From the NCBI RefSeq assembly GCF_014643835.1, contig NZ_BMKD01000001.1:1178001-1242000 (forward strand): a DNA stretch of 64,000 bases, in the 5' to 3' direction. Every line of letters starts with the position of its first letter. Position 1 is the first letter of the stretch. The position numbers and the translations under genes were made by a program. The notes beneath the pieces are model-generated. The model was given only the letters and a program-made list of their open reading frames with translations. It ran no database searches and had not been told where the DNA came from. Source of the stretch: Mucilaginibacter rubeus. GTDB taxonomy: Bacteria; Bacteroidota; Bacteroidia; Sphingobacteriales; Sphingobacteriaceae. Below are positions 1 through 7,733 of the stretch, one piece after another.

Positions 1-1134
1 TGTCCATCTGAAAAGGAACTCTCCATGCGCGGAGCCGATCAAGTCAGTTGAAGAGGTTCGAACCAGGGCGAGGCATTTAGCACTGGTCGGCTTTACAGCT
101 GCCGCATACTGTGGAAAACGTTGCCGCAGGTCCTTGCGCATCAGTTCAAAAAAAGAAGAGTTTAAAGATGCTGGAACAGAAAACTCATAACAATAGGAGT
201 TTTTCTTTGCCCAGTCATGGTATTCCGCCCCGCTCTTTTTTGAAACAAAATGCAACGAATCACCGGTTTTATAAATAACACGATTGGGAGCAAGATAAAT
301 ACTATCCGTTCCGTATGCGATCCTGTAAATCCAGTCCAGGTTGACATTTATGAAAGTGATACGACGTCCCTTCACGCTATCAATAGGGCTTACACGATAT
401 TCAGCAAAAAAGCCTTCTGTGAACGGAGTCAAAACCGACAAAGGCTGCTCTGGTTGACTCTCTTCTAAATTTTTGAAGTTTGCCAATGATCGATCAAAAT
501 TGAACGAAACTGCTTTGGAATCTTTTTTTTCACGAAACGTGAACTTCTCCCCTTTCAACATCAACGCGATGTTCTCGGCCGTGACATCTTTATGTTCAGT
601 TATCGCTCTTACAAAGCCATCCCTATCGATCCATACGAAATGCGGGAGCGTATTATGCGGAAATAGCATAGTCAGCTTTTTATCAGCAACGACGTCTGGC
701 AGTGAAAAATGCTTCTTTTGCTGCTTTTCGAATCGTAATAAAAAAGTCCGTACTTCGGCAGCTGACTGATAGGCTACGGGCAGGATCTGTACTTTGCCTG
801 CAAACTCTCTTTGCAGCGAGTCGAGTTTAGGGATCATGGCGATACAGGGAGAACACCAGGTCGCCCAGAAATCCAGGATAAGTATTTTGCCTTTGAAATC
901 GGCAATAGATACCTGATGTTCTTGATGGTTTAAGACATTTGAAAGTACTATTTCGGGTACTTTGTTCCCTATTTCCAGCGCTTTAAATATGGTATCCGTC
1001 TTCCTGGTAAAATTGAGAACCGCGGTAGCCGGGTTTATAAACAAGTATAGTAAGAATGAGAAGGACAAAAGTAATTGCTTGCGAAAGGAAAATTTAGGCA
1101 ATAGTTGTCCTGTAAAGCGAATTTTCAGCTTCAT
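1..1134 (-). CDS. TlpA-like thioredoxin protein, C-terminus cut by window edge
   Basis: The reading frame is open from an ATG at 1134 to base 1 without a stop, so 378 residues are seen and the C-terminus lies outside. Residues 20-38 are a hydrophobic signal/anchor. The segment that follows (about 55-180) is a thioredoxin fold with the redox motif WCSPC (Cys94, Cys97), typical of periplasmic TlpA/ResA thiol-disulfide reductases. The region after residue about 250 has a pattern (LDWIYRIAYG, then a basic stretch, then DLRQRFPQ) that recalls the DUF3738 domain often attached to such thioredoxins in Sphingobacteriaceae; that part is a recollection of the family, not a proven match. It probably acts in the cell envelope in disulfide exchange. 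Several short open frames on either strand inside it are shadows. Confidence 0.85.
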   Translation of the reverse strand, partial: MKLKIRFTGQLLPKFSFRKQLLLSFSFLLYLFINPATAVLNFTRKTDTIFKALEIGNKVPEIVLSNVLNHQEHQVSIADFKGKILILDFWATWCSPCIAMIPKLDSLQREFAGKVQILPVAYQSAAEVRTFLLRFEKQQKKHFSLPDVVADKKLTMLFPHNTLPHFVWIDRDGFVRAITEHKDVTAENIALMLKGEKFTFREKKDSKAVSFNFDRSLANFKNLEESQPEQPLSVLTPFTEGFFAEYRVSPIDSVKGRRITFINVNLDWIYRIAYGTDSIYLAPNRVIYKTGDSLHFVSKKSGAEYHDWAKKNSYCYEFSVPASLNSSFFELMRKDLRQRFPQYAAAVKPTSAKCLALVRTSSTDLIGSAHGEFLFRWT

Positions 1135-1272
1135 AAGATATTAGATTAGGTAAAGAAATAGTTGGACAGGACTATACAATCCTGCAATTTGAGCATCTCT
1201 AAATACTCGGGGGATCTGAATCCCGGAACCCCTGAAGTTTAACCGTGCTAATGAATCAATAATTTATGAATA

Positions 1273-1377
1273 CTACTGTCTCCTGTAGTTAACCCAGAGA
1301 AAAACCAATATCCATAAGATGAAAAGGGCAACCAGGTAATGTAACTGACCGGTTTTATCTTTTTTTTGATTTTTCAT
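1273..1377 (-). CDS. 34-residue single-pass membrane peptide (possible)
   Basis: A short frame begins at ATG 1377 and ends at TAG 1273. It has a charged N-terminus (MKNQKKDKTG), a membrane segment of about 18 residues (LVALFILWILVFLWV), and a basic end (NYRRQ). This positive-hydrophobic-positive layout is typical of genuine small membrane proteins and unlike random translation. It lies 138 bases upstream of the thioredoxin gene on the same strand. There is no clear ribosome binding site, as is usual in this phylum. No function is recognised. Confidence 0.4.
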   Translation of the reverse strand: MKNQKKDKTGQLHYLVALFILWILVFLWVNYRRQ

Positions 1378-1467
1378 TTTTTCGATTTTAATGCTTCATT
1401 AAAGGCAATAGAATTCCCGGAAGCTTATTAGCCTCAATTTTTGGATAGAGAAATCGGATATAAAAGA

Positions 1468-1514
1468 ATAGCGGCAGTTAGAGTTTAACTATTAACTGAC
1501 CAAACTGCCGCTAT
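1468..1514. terminator. 12-bp perfect inverted repeat, possible terminator
   Basis: The arms 1468-1479 and 1503-1514 (ATAGCGGCAGTT and its complement) pair perfectly across a 23-base loop. A short T-rich stretch follows on the plus strand. It may be a terminator of a decayed gene, but neither flank has a canonical U-run. Confidence 0.35.
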
Positions 1515-1661
1515 CCCTATTTTCATTCAGGGGGGCAGATAACTACAGAAAGGATGTTTTTACCAACTGTCATTCTCCGCTTTTTTGATGGTTACAAAAT
1601 TCGTAAGATGAGCCGGCCAGAAAAAAATAAGGCATGGAACTCAGCTTACCGCCTTAGTGGC

Positions 1662-1748
1662 CCTGAGAAGCCTTGACACGAGTAAGTGAGCCCATACCTA
1701 TGGCATGAGCATATCACTTATCGTCTTGCGTCAATGAAATTTCTCAGG
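1662..1748. other. Long imperfect hairpin of about 87 bases
   Basis: Arms CCTGAGAA (1662-1669) and TTCTCAGG (1741-1748) enclose further nested pairing: TTGAC with GTCAA, TAAGTGA with TCACTTA, and a central CCATA with TATGG. The whole element could fold as one interrupted stem, either as a structured RNA or a small palindromic repeat. No promoter or terminator was identified. Confidence 0.4.
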
Positions 1749-1860
1749 TTTCTAAGACAAGACATTAAGCGAATGCTTCTAATTTCTTGAAGTAAACGCG
1801 AAAGTATTTATAAAATGATCTTGTTACAAATCTTAAATCCAAGATACGAATAAAAACGGA

Positions 1861-1884
1861 ATAACATAGCTATAGCTATGTTAT
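1861..1884. promoter_or_regulatory. 24-bp perfect palindrome upstream of HTH gene, likely operator
   Basis: Two 12-base halves (ATAACATAGCTA and its complement) abut with no spacer, 32 bases before the start of the HTH gene at 1917. Perfect dyads at this position are typical binding sites of small dimeric XRE regulators, which suggests autoregulation. A following T-rich stretch means it could also work as a hairpin in RNA. Confidence 0.5.
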
Positions 1885-1916
1885 TTTTATGATTTTTTGC
1901 TATTTTTTCGTATCTA

Positions 1917-2150
1917 ATGAAAGATATTTCGGAATTAGATAAGTATGTGATTGAGAAAGTGAAGATTCTACGTCAAGAACAGAATATTTCACAACAAAAA
2001 TTGTCGCAACTAATCGGATTTTCTGAAGGCTTTATTGGAAATATTGAAAATCCGAGACTTCACGAAAAATACAACATAAAGCACCTAAATTTACTAGCTA
2101 AAGCTTTAAATTGTTCACCCAAAGATTTCTTTCCCGATCAACCTCTATAA
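1917..2150 (+). CDS. Small XRE-family HTH transcriptional regulator
   Basis: This 77-residue protein is almost entirely one lambda-repressor-like helix-turn-helix. It has the family pattern of a first helix (VKILRQEQNISQQKLSQLIG), a recognition helix (FSEGFIGNIEN) and the closing LNLLAKALNCSPKDFF. It has no second domain, so it is likely a small DNA-binding switch. The 24-bp palindrome directly upstream is its probable operator. It faces away from the retron and Argonaute operons, and its stop lies next to the end of the convergent gene at 2155-2706. Whether it controls the neighbouring defence genes is unknown. Confidence 0.85.
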   Translation: MKDISELDKYVIEKVKILRQEQNISQQKLSQLIGFSEGFIGNIENPRLHEKYNIKHLNLLAKALNCSPKDFFPDQPL

Positions 2151-2154
2151 AGGT

Positions 2155-2706
2155 TTAATGGGGTATTCTCTCATATTCGTAGGCATTGGCTGGATCAGCG
2201 GAAATAGCGTCAGTGTAGTACTCATTTGTTAGCTTTTTAAAGATGCCAAATTGATTTCGCCGTTCAATAATTTGTTTAACGGTAAACTTCCAATTTTGAT
2301 CATTTGAATATTGATAGCACAACTCACTACAAATTTGTGCGAGTAAGACTTTTATCTTAAAATCTCGCATCTTTAAACTTAATGCTTTATCAGCCAGATT
2401 CTTTGCTTTCAATAAATCCTGCATAACATGTGATTCTCCAGGATATGGATAAAATAAGATACTATTGAACACAGAATATAGGAAAGCCCGATGAAATAAT
2501 GCTGTTGTATCAGATAGATTTGATTTCAATTTGAATTCCAGACTATCGGTATAGGCAATATATCTTTTAGAATCAGGTTTGAGAAAGCTGCCATCATTCA
2601 ATCTTAGTTGTCCATTTGCTATAATTATAGGAAGTTGGGCTTTGAGATGATCAATTACAAGAACTAACAAAACTGCAGTAATAAGAGATATTTTGAACGA
2701 TTTCAT
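2155..2706 (-). CDS. Secreted hypothetical protein
   Basis: A 183-residue product with a cleavable-looking signal peptide (MKSFKISLITAVLLVLVIDHLKAQ; cut expected near residue 24), so it is probably periplasmic or envelope-bound. The rest is helical with repeated Leu/Ala spacing (around residues 90-125) that could be one or two TPR-like hairpins. No family is recognised. It follows the three-gene retron operon on the same strand, but 123 bases separate them, and its exported character argues against membership in that system. Confidence 0.65.
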   Translation of the reverse strand: MKSFKISLITAVLLVLVIDHLKAQLPIIIANGQLRLNDGSFLKPDSKRYIAYTDSLEFKLKSNLSDTTALFHRAFLYSVFNSILFYPYPGESHVMQDLLKAKNLADKALSLKMRDFKIKVLLAQICSELCYQYSNDQNWKFTVKQIIERRNQFGIFKKLTNEYYTDAISADPANAYEYERIPH

Positions 2707-2829
2707 AAGCGGCTATTTATAAAATCTAAAATAAATATTGTCTCGATTAATAGGAAATCTTAAATTATAACTTGTGGTTATATATAATCGAACTGCTTTT
2801 CGAAAAAAAGTATAAGCGAGCTTAAGCCG

Positions 2830-4626
2830 CTATGACAAAAATCCGTGCAATAAATTAATCAAGAACAAAACATCTGATAATTCAATCTGCCTCTTCGCCG
2901 TATTAACATCCCCGGTATCATGAGCCGCGAGATTACTTCGCAAATAATTTAGTTCAATTAGTTTCTTAATTCTATCATTGTCTAGATTAAATCTAAACTT
3001 TAATACGGCAACCGTCTTAAATAAGTTTGTTATTTTATTCAACCTTGTACTTTGAAAAACAACGTCTATAATATTTGTTTCAGTATTATTCTGGAAATCA
3101 AAATACCCCCGCTTTAATTCAAATTCAGCCCACAATTCCTCTCCGGATGAGCGAATGACATTTATAATATTCGAATCCTTAGTTTCAACCCCGCCCGAGG
3201 CTATAAAATAAAAAGTACAAAGTTTCTCAAGTAACTTGTAAGCATTTAGAAATGCCTCCGACAGAAATATGCTTTTAGAGCCTTCCGTAAGCGCAAATAT
3301 CTTGTCAGGAATTCCACCCTTGCCTACGATTCTGTCGCGGAATTCTTTTTTATCAGCATTCGTCTCGGTACTAAACAATGATGTAGCTTTGATTTGTCGT
3401 ATCGTATTATATAGAGAAGCAAGAAAACTCTTAGCAACAGCATCTTTTACATGAGCTGAGAATTCTTGGAATAAAGCGTAACTATCATTTCTAGTTAGAA
3501 CCTGTTCAGGAGATTCTTTCAATATGTATCGATTTACCCCTAATTCAGCTGCCCTAGTAACATTTTCTGCCCTTTTGGAGGCAGTAAAAATTATGATTTG
3601 AACACCTTCATTTATCCTTTTAATCTCTTTAATTAATTCAAACCCGCTCAGTTCGCTTCCTTCTTTTTTATCAAAGTCGTCATCGCACAAACGGAGATCT
3701 ATAATGAAAACATTAAAACCATTTTCAATAAGTTCAGCGATTTTTTCTTTAAGCCTTTTAAGTAAGTCGACTTTCTGCTCTCCTTTAGGAAATTCTGCGC
3801 AATAGTCGAATCTGCCGGCATTCGTGTACTCTTTAAAAATAAATTTGGAAAATAGATTTCCCCAGCCTTTTCTTTGTTCATCGTCAATGTAATAGACTTT
3901 CGCAGAATCTTCGGGACTAAATGGAATGAGTAATGGCATTTTCTTTTTTTCCATTTTAAATGACTGCCTTTGTTCTCGAACAGTAGATTTCCCCTCTAGA
4001 TATTTAAAATAAAGAGTCTCTGTGGTTTGAATAAGGCCCCAAATTTCGTCGCGATCTACTTCCGAAAGATTTTTTGCCATATCTGTCCAACGCAAAATTG
4101 ACCACTCATTCGTAATCGAATGATGGGTTTGATAATTGGCTGGCGGGGCTACTCTAATTTTCTCGATGAAATCAACATAGCTACCAAGCGAATGTATTTT
4201 TCGCTCTGCCATCAGTTTAATAAAGTTATCATACGCCTGACTTGTGTCTTTTATGAGATAAACACCCTCTGTAAAAAGGATATCTGCCAAGTCGGTTGTA
4301 CGACCAAGGAAATGATATGACTCCTCTCCGACAAATACTATAGGCGTGGCAGATTTTCCTTCCAAACTTTTACTAAGCCGAATATGATAAGCCAATCGCA
4401 AGCCCAGATATTCTAAATAATTTTCAGACAGCGCAATTTTTATAAAAATCACATCCGATTTTAATATTTTATTTCGTAGGTCGCCTCTATCAAGTTCCGC
4501 AGTTATATAATGATCAATATCAAAAATATTTGCACCCGGATTAAATACGAATTGTTCGCCCGTCTCAAAATTAATTCCGTCCAGCAATATGCTTTTTTGG
4601 CTATGTATAAGTAGTTTATTGATCAT
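2830..4626 (-). CDS. Pseudo-receiver + receiver + HEPN-like protein, candidate effector of retron operon
   Basis: 598 residues. Residues about 50-130 resemble a receiver fold whose phospho-acceptor position is replaced (IFIKIALS). Residues about 243-385 form a complete response-regulator receiver: Asp248/Asp249, phospho-acceptor Asp310 (FIIDLRL), Thr348 (IIFTAS) and Lys370 (YILKES) are all present. The C-terminal 200 residues are helical and end with RSNLAAH (Arg563 to His569), the R-x4-6-H signature of HEPN ribonuclease-like domains. Receiver domains are normally switched by phosphorylation, and HEPN domains in defence systems often cleave RNA. A receiver-gated RNase effector is therefore my inference. 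Its start overlaps the stop of the upstream gene by 4 bases (ATGA), so it is translationally coupled to the retron RT operon. Confidence 0.75.
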   Translation of the reverse strand: MINKLLIHSQKSILLDGINFETGEQFVFNPGANIFDIDHYITAELDRGDLRNKILKSDVIFIKIALSENYLEYLGLRLAYHIRLSKSLEGKSATPIVFVGEESYHFLGRTTDLADILFTEGVYLIKDTSQAYDNFIKLMAERKIHSLGSYVDFIEKIRVAPPANYQTHHSITNEWSILRWTDMAKNLSEVDRDEIWGLIQTTETLYFKYLEGKSTVREQRQSFKMEKKKMPLLIPFSPEDSAKVYYIDDEQRKGWGNLFSKFIFKEYTNAGRFDYCAEFPKGEQKVDLLKRLKEKIAELIENGFNVFIIDLRLCDDDFDKKEGSELSGFELIKEIKRINEGVQIIIFTASKRAENVTRAAELGVNRYILKESPEQVLTRNDSYALFQEFSAHVKDAVAKSFLASLYNTIRQIKATSLFSTETNADKKEFRDRIVGKGGIPDKIFALTEGSKSIFLSEAFLNAYKLLEKLCTFYFIASGGVETKDSNIINVIRSSGEELWAEFELKRGYFDFQNNTETNIIDVVFQSTRLNKITNLFKTVAVLKFRFNLDNDRIKKLIELNYLRSNLAAHDTGDVNTAKRQIELSDVLFLINLLHGFLS

Positions 4627-5258
4627 ATTGATTCCGAAATTAAAGTATTCAACTTAACATAAAACTCTTCGATTTGGTCTTCATTAACAGGGCTAAAGTC
4701 TGGTTTATTCAACCATTCTAATTTAAATGAAGTAATCAATTGCTGTTTGATCTGATTGTTAATTTTGAGATCCCATATTACTCTAATGCTATGGCGCTGC
4801 TTCAAATAATTTATATCATTACGTAGGCGAAGAAGTAATGTCAAACGCCACCTCGTTCCGAATTGAAGCAGCAACAAATTAATACTCCCAGTATTCCGAA
4901 CATCCTCAATGAACAGTGTTAGATTAGAATAAAAATCTTTCGAATTTATTTGTAAATATTTAAATGCCGTATCGTTATAAACACTGGCTGTAATTCCTCC
5001 AGAGAAGAATACTAATGGCTTAGAAATTGAACTACAATAATCTGTGAGCAATTCAATTTGCTTTCGATCGAAGGCAGAGCGATGGGCTAAAATACATTGG
5101 TAATCTGTTAAAGACTCAAATTTGCCTTCAGAAAATAGACTATCGATTTTCTGAAAATCAACACCTGAGATCAGGGTCAATTCGTGCAAATCGGAAATGT
5201 TTCCGGTAAAGAATCTTTGCATTCGATCCGTTCTGTCCTCTATTAACGCAATTCTCAT
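4623..5258 (-). CDS. Degenerate receiver-like (pseudo-REC) protein
   Basis: 211 residues. The first 125 follow the receiver layout: a beta-strand ending in acidic residues (RIALIEDRTDRM), a third strand where the phospho-acceptor Asp is replaced (CILAHRS), and the Ser/Gly strand (PLVFFSGG). It is therefore likely a non-phosphorylated receiver used for protein-protein contact. The helical C-terminus (about 125-211) is unrecognised. It overlaps both neighbours by 4 bases, so all three genes form one transcript. It could bridge the RT and the receiver-HEPN protein; that role is inference. Confidence 0.65.
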   Translation of the reverse strand: MRIALIEDRTDRMQRFFTGNISDLHELTLISGVDFQKIDSLFSEGKFESLTDYQCILAHRSAFDRKQIELLTDYCSSISKPLVFFSGGITASVYNDTAFKYLQINSKDFYSNLTLFIEDVRNTGSINLLLLQFGTRWRLTLLLRLRNDINYLKQRHSIRVIWDLKINNQIKQQLITSFKLEWLNKPDFSPVNEDQIEEFYVKLNTLISESI

Positions 5259-7360
5259 TTATAAAAAGTAAAAAGATAAGTAAAGCCAACGGCATATTGA
5301 ATAGGCTCGACTGAAGCAGTGTTAGGATCTGACGCTAAAAAATTTAGTCGATAACTTCCTTCAGCAAATTCCGTCTCTATCGACCAATCGCATAGGTTGT
5401 TCAGCCTTTTTTTTATTGTACCGAAATCACCTTTTGTAAGCAGAAATTTTTCACTGGCTATCGAGACACCGCGAAGTCTTGAACCATAATTGATGATTGC
5501 TAACTGATAATATGATGGATCATCAATCAGACGATAACCAACCAATTTCTCATTACCTGGATATTTAGCAATGTTTCCAAAAACCAAATCCAAGGCTTTA
5601 TGCAGGTAATCTACGTCAGTATAAAAGTTTTTATCGTTTAGATTAGTGAATTCCATTATTTCGAAACTCTGCAAATGCTTAAAATGATAATCGTATATCA
5701 ATTCTTCGAGTACTGGGCCATCATTTCTTATCTCGATTTCATTTTTGAAGATGTCTATTACTTGTTTAAACTTCTGGATTGTCTGTGTTCCCCCTCGCTG
5801 TGAAGTAACTCTGAATTGCGCATGTTCTGGCAAAACCATATTCTCCGGCATCATCTCTGGCGTTCTTTCCATTGCTTCTTTCAGTTCTGGAGAACTCCAC
5901 CCAAACCTGACCCGACGCATGCCCCATTTTATTCCTACACGCTTGTTAAAAAGAAAGGATAATATCTTTGCTCTTAATTGCGGATTAAGCTCGTTCAATG
6001 AGCTGCTAACAACGTTAAATTCTTTTTTTGCCTTTCTAATAAAATCCGGATAATTCTTAAATATTTTATCATCTAATCCTGCTTCCCAACTATGCGTAGC
6101 AAATTTCAGTGCAGATTCATTAATTGAAAACATCTTAAGAATTTTCACTACCTCGAGCGGGGTGTGTAATACCGGCAGGCCGTCTATAACAGGCACTGCG
6201 ACACAATTCGGTTCAGCAGTATTCTGATTTTGCAATTCTTCCTTTACAATGTCTGTCAGAATTTCAAATCTTTGATTAAGTTTAAAAAAAGTTGGGTCAT
6301 CTTTTCCTTTGACCATCTTTAAGAAGTCCAATTTCCCTCTGATTACTTTTGCCATGACTGGATTTGTTGCACCCAAGTAACCTTTATCGGCCGAATATGC
6401 CGATTCAAAAAATACACTTGCTTTTTTATAACCGTAATTCTCCCAGTAATAAAGCCATTTACGCAAATCTTTGATATATCTACGCTGGACGTTAAGTTTA
6501 CTGTTTACAACTAAACCTGTTACTTCCTGCCGATATCCCCGCTTCTGTAACCTCGTTTTTGAATATTTAATATAAAAGCCATGATCAGTTATCTGCCTTT
6601 CCAACTCATTGATAAATTCACCTTCTTTTTGATAAACGAAATGAGAAGAACTGAACGTAATATCGTCAGCATATCGACTGTAGGTCAACCCAAAGCGCAA
6701 AGCTACCCTGCCTAAATAATAATCAAGCTGCTGGCAAATGATATTAGTTAAAACTGGAGATGTTGGAGCTCCTTGAGGCAATACGTTACGCACTTCTTTC
6801 AGCCATGCCCCATCTTCTCCTTTTCGCTCTACAATCATGCTTTGACAGCATAAGCCAGCAATTAAATTAGCCAGTTCGTGCCTACCTACACTACCATTTA
6901 ATTGGAATGGTTTTACTTTTAGGCGCGCCCAGATACGAGCCTGATCAACCCCTGTAAAAAAGTCCTTGAGATCAATATTATAAACGTAAGCTTTTCCAAT
7001 GTGTAAGTGGGCATTATCGGCGATAGAACGACCTGGAACAAATCCGAAAGCATGTTCATCGACATCATAAAGCGCTTGCAAGATTATATTCAAACAACGC
7101 TGAATCACCTTTAATCCCTTATTAGGTGCATGAATAATTCGGCTCCCACCTGATTTTTTTTTTATAGAAAATTTAATATATCGTCGGTTGTTATTCGCGG
7201 GGTTTGAATGGTAATTTAGACTTTTCAACACAATCGGGTGAAACTTCTCACCATACAGAATATTTTTCACGTAGTTCAACAAAGTCAAAAAATCTTTTTT
7301 TGACTGCATTTTTCTAAATGATTTCCTAATATATTCTACTTGGGGTTTTTGAAGCTCCAT
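5255..7360 (-). CDS. Retron-type reverse transcriptase with C-terminal GHKL-like extension
   Basis: 701 residues, about twice the usual retron RT. Residues 1-370 hold the RT: the retron signature NAHLH (116-120), first catalytic Asp130, QGAPTSP (196-202), catalytic YADD (230-233) and the retron VTG motif (270-272). NAxxH and VTG are the sequence features that separate retron RTs from group II and DRT enzymes. Residues about 380-560 are unrecognised. Residues about 560-680 resemble a histidine-kinase-type ATPase fold: VFGNIAKY (593-600) matches an N box and IINYGSRL a degenerate G1 box. This part is a weak-pattern inference. The two overlapping downstream genes carry receiver-like domains, which fits a kinase-like partner. 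A candidate ncRNA lies just upstream. All RT catalytic residues are intact. Confidence 0.9.
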   Translation of the reverse strand: MELQKPQVEYIRKSFRKMQSKKDFLTLLNYVKNILYGEKFHPIVLKSLNYHSNPANNNRRYIKFSIKKKSGGSRIIHAPNKGLKVIQRCLNIILQALYDVDEHAFGFVPGRSIADNAHLHIGKAYVYNIDLKDFFTGVDQARIWARLKVKPFQLNGSVGRHELANLIAGLCCQSMIVERKGEDGAWLKEVRNVLPQGAPTSPVLTNIICQQLDYYLGRVALRFGLTYSRYADDITFSSSHFVYQKEGEFINELERQITDHGFYIKYSKTRLQKRGYRQEVTGLVVNSKLNVQRRYIKDLRKWLYYWENYGYKKASVFFESAYSADKGYLGATNPVMAKVIRGKLDFLKMVKGKDDPTFFKLNQRFEILTDIVKEELQNQNTAEPNCVAVPVIDGLPVLHTPLEVVKILKMFSINESALKFATHSWEAGLDDKIFKNYPDFIRKAKKEFNVVSSSLNELNPQLRAKILSFLFNKRVGIKWGMRRVRFGWSSPELKEAMERTPEMMPENMVLPEHAQFRVTSQRGGTQTIQKFKQVIDIFKNEIEIRNDGPVLEELIYDYHFKHLQSFEIMEFTNLNDKNFYTDVDYLHKALDLVFGNIAKYPGNEKLVGYRLIDDPSYYQLAIINYGSRLRGVSIASEKFLLTKGDFGTIKKRLNNLCDWSIETEFAEGSYRLNFLASDPNTASVEPIQYAVGFTYLFTFYK

Positions 7361-7378
7361 GCTTGGTTAAAAATGCAC

Positions 7379-7609
7379 TTCGAAGCTCACCATCTTTTTC
7401 TTTGTGTATGCAACACCGAATCACCCGTATAATGGTATGGCTGGAAAGCATATAATTTATAAACTATCAGGTAAATAAGTGTAACCTGTATAAAATTACA
7501 GTGTTCACTTTCAGTTATCGGAAAAGCTATGCCTTACAGATAACTGCCTGCCGATTTTTCGACCATAGCCGAACAGCAGACATATTTCAAAATTTTGATG
7601 AGCTTCAAA
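7379..7609 (-). ncRNA. Candidate retron msr-msd RNA
   Basis: The RT gene is preceded by a 373-bp non-coding gap, where retrons normally encode their RNA. Two complementary 11-mers, 7599-7609 and 7379-7389 (10 of 11 match), could be the a1/a2 pair and enclose 231 bases, a usual retron size. Inside are a hairpin with perfect 8-bp arms (CAGTTATC/GATAACTG on the minus strand, about 7513-7546) and a longer AT-rich hairpin around CAGGT/ACCTG (about 7450-7495) that could be the msd stem. An alternative outer pair is TTTTTCTT/AAGAAAAA (7689-7696 with 7395-7402), followed directly by TTAGC, which resembles a retron branching-G context. Boundaries are therefore uncertain. Confidence 0.5.
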
Positions 7610-7733
7610 GAACATATGCGAATAATCAGCCAACTTTACAGTAGCTGCACAAATCTAATCAATAAAGTTATAATTGTCCTCTAACGCTAAGAAAAACCTG
7701 CAATACACCAGAGCATGCGAGTCTATTATCTAA

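Larger units (their letters stand above)
1378..1916. other. 539-bp stretch without a convincing gene
   Basis: It contains three inverted-repeat elements listed separately (1468-1514, 1662-1748, 1861-1884). No frame with coding character was found on either strand. Confidence 0.5.

Noticed and set aside
7361-7733. Group II intron or DRT interpretation of the RT locus
   Set aside because: The RT carries the retron-specific NAxxH and VTG motifs and no maturase or intron domain V was seen.
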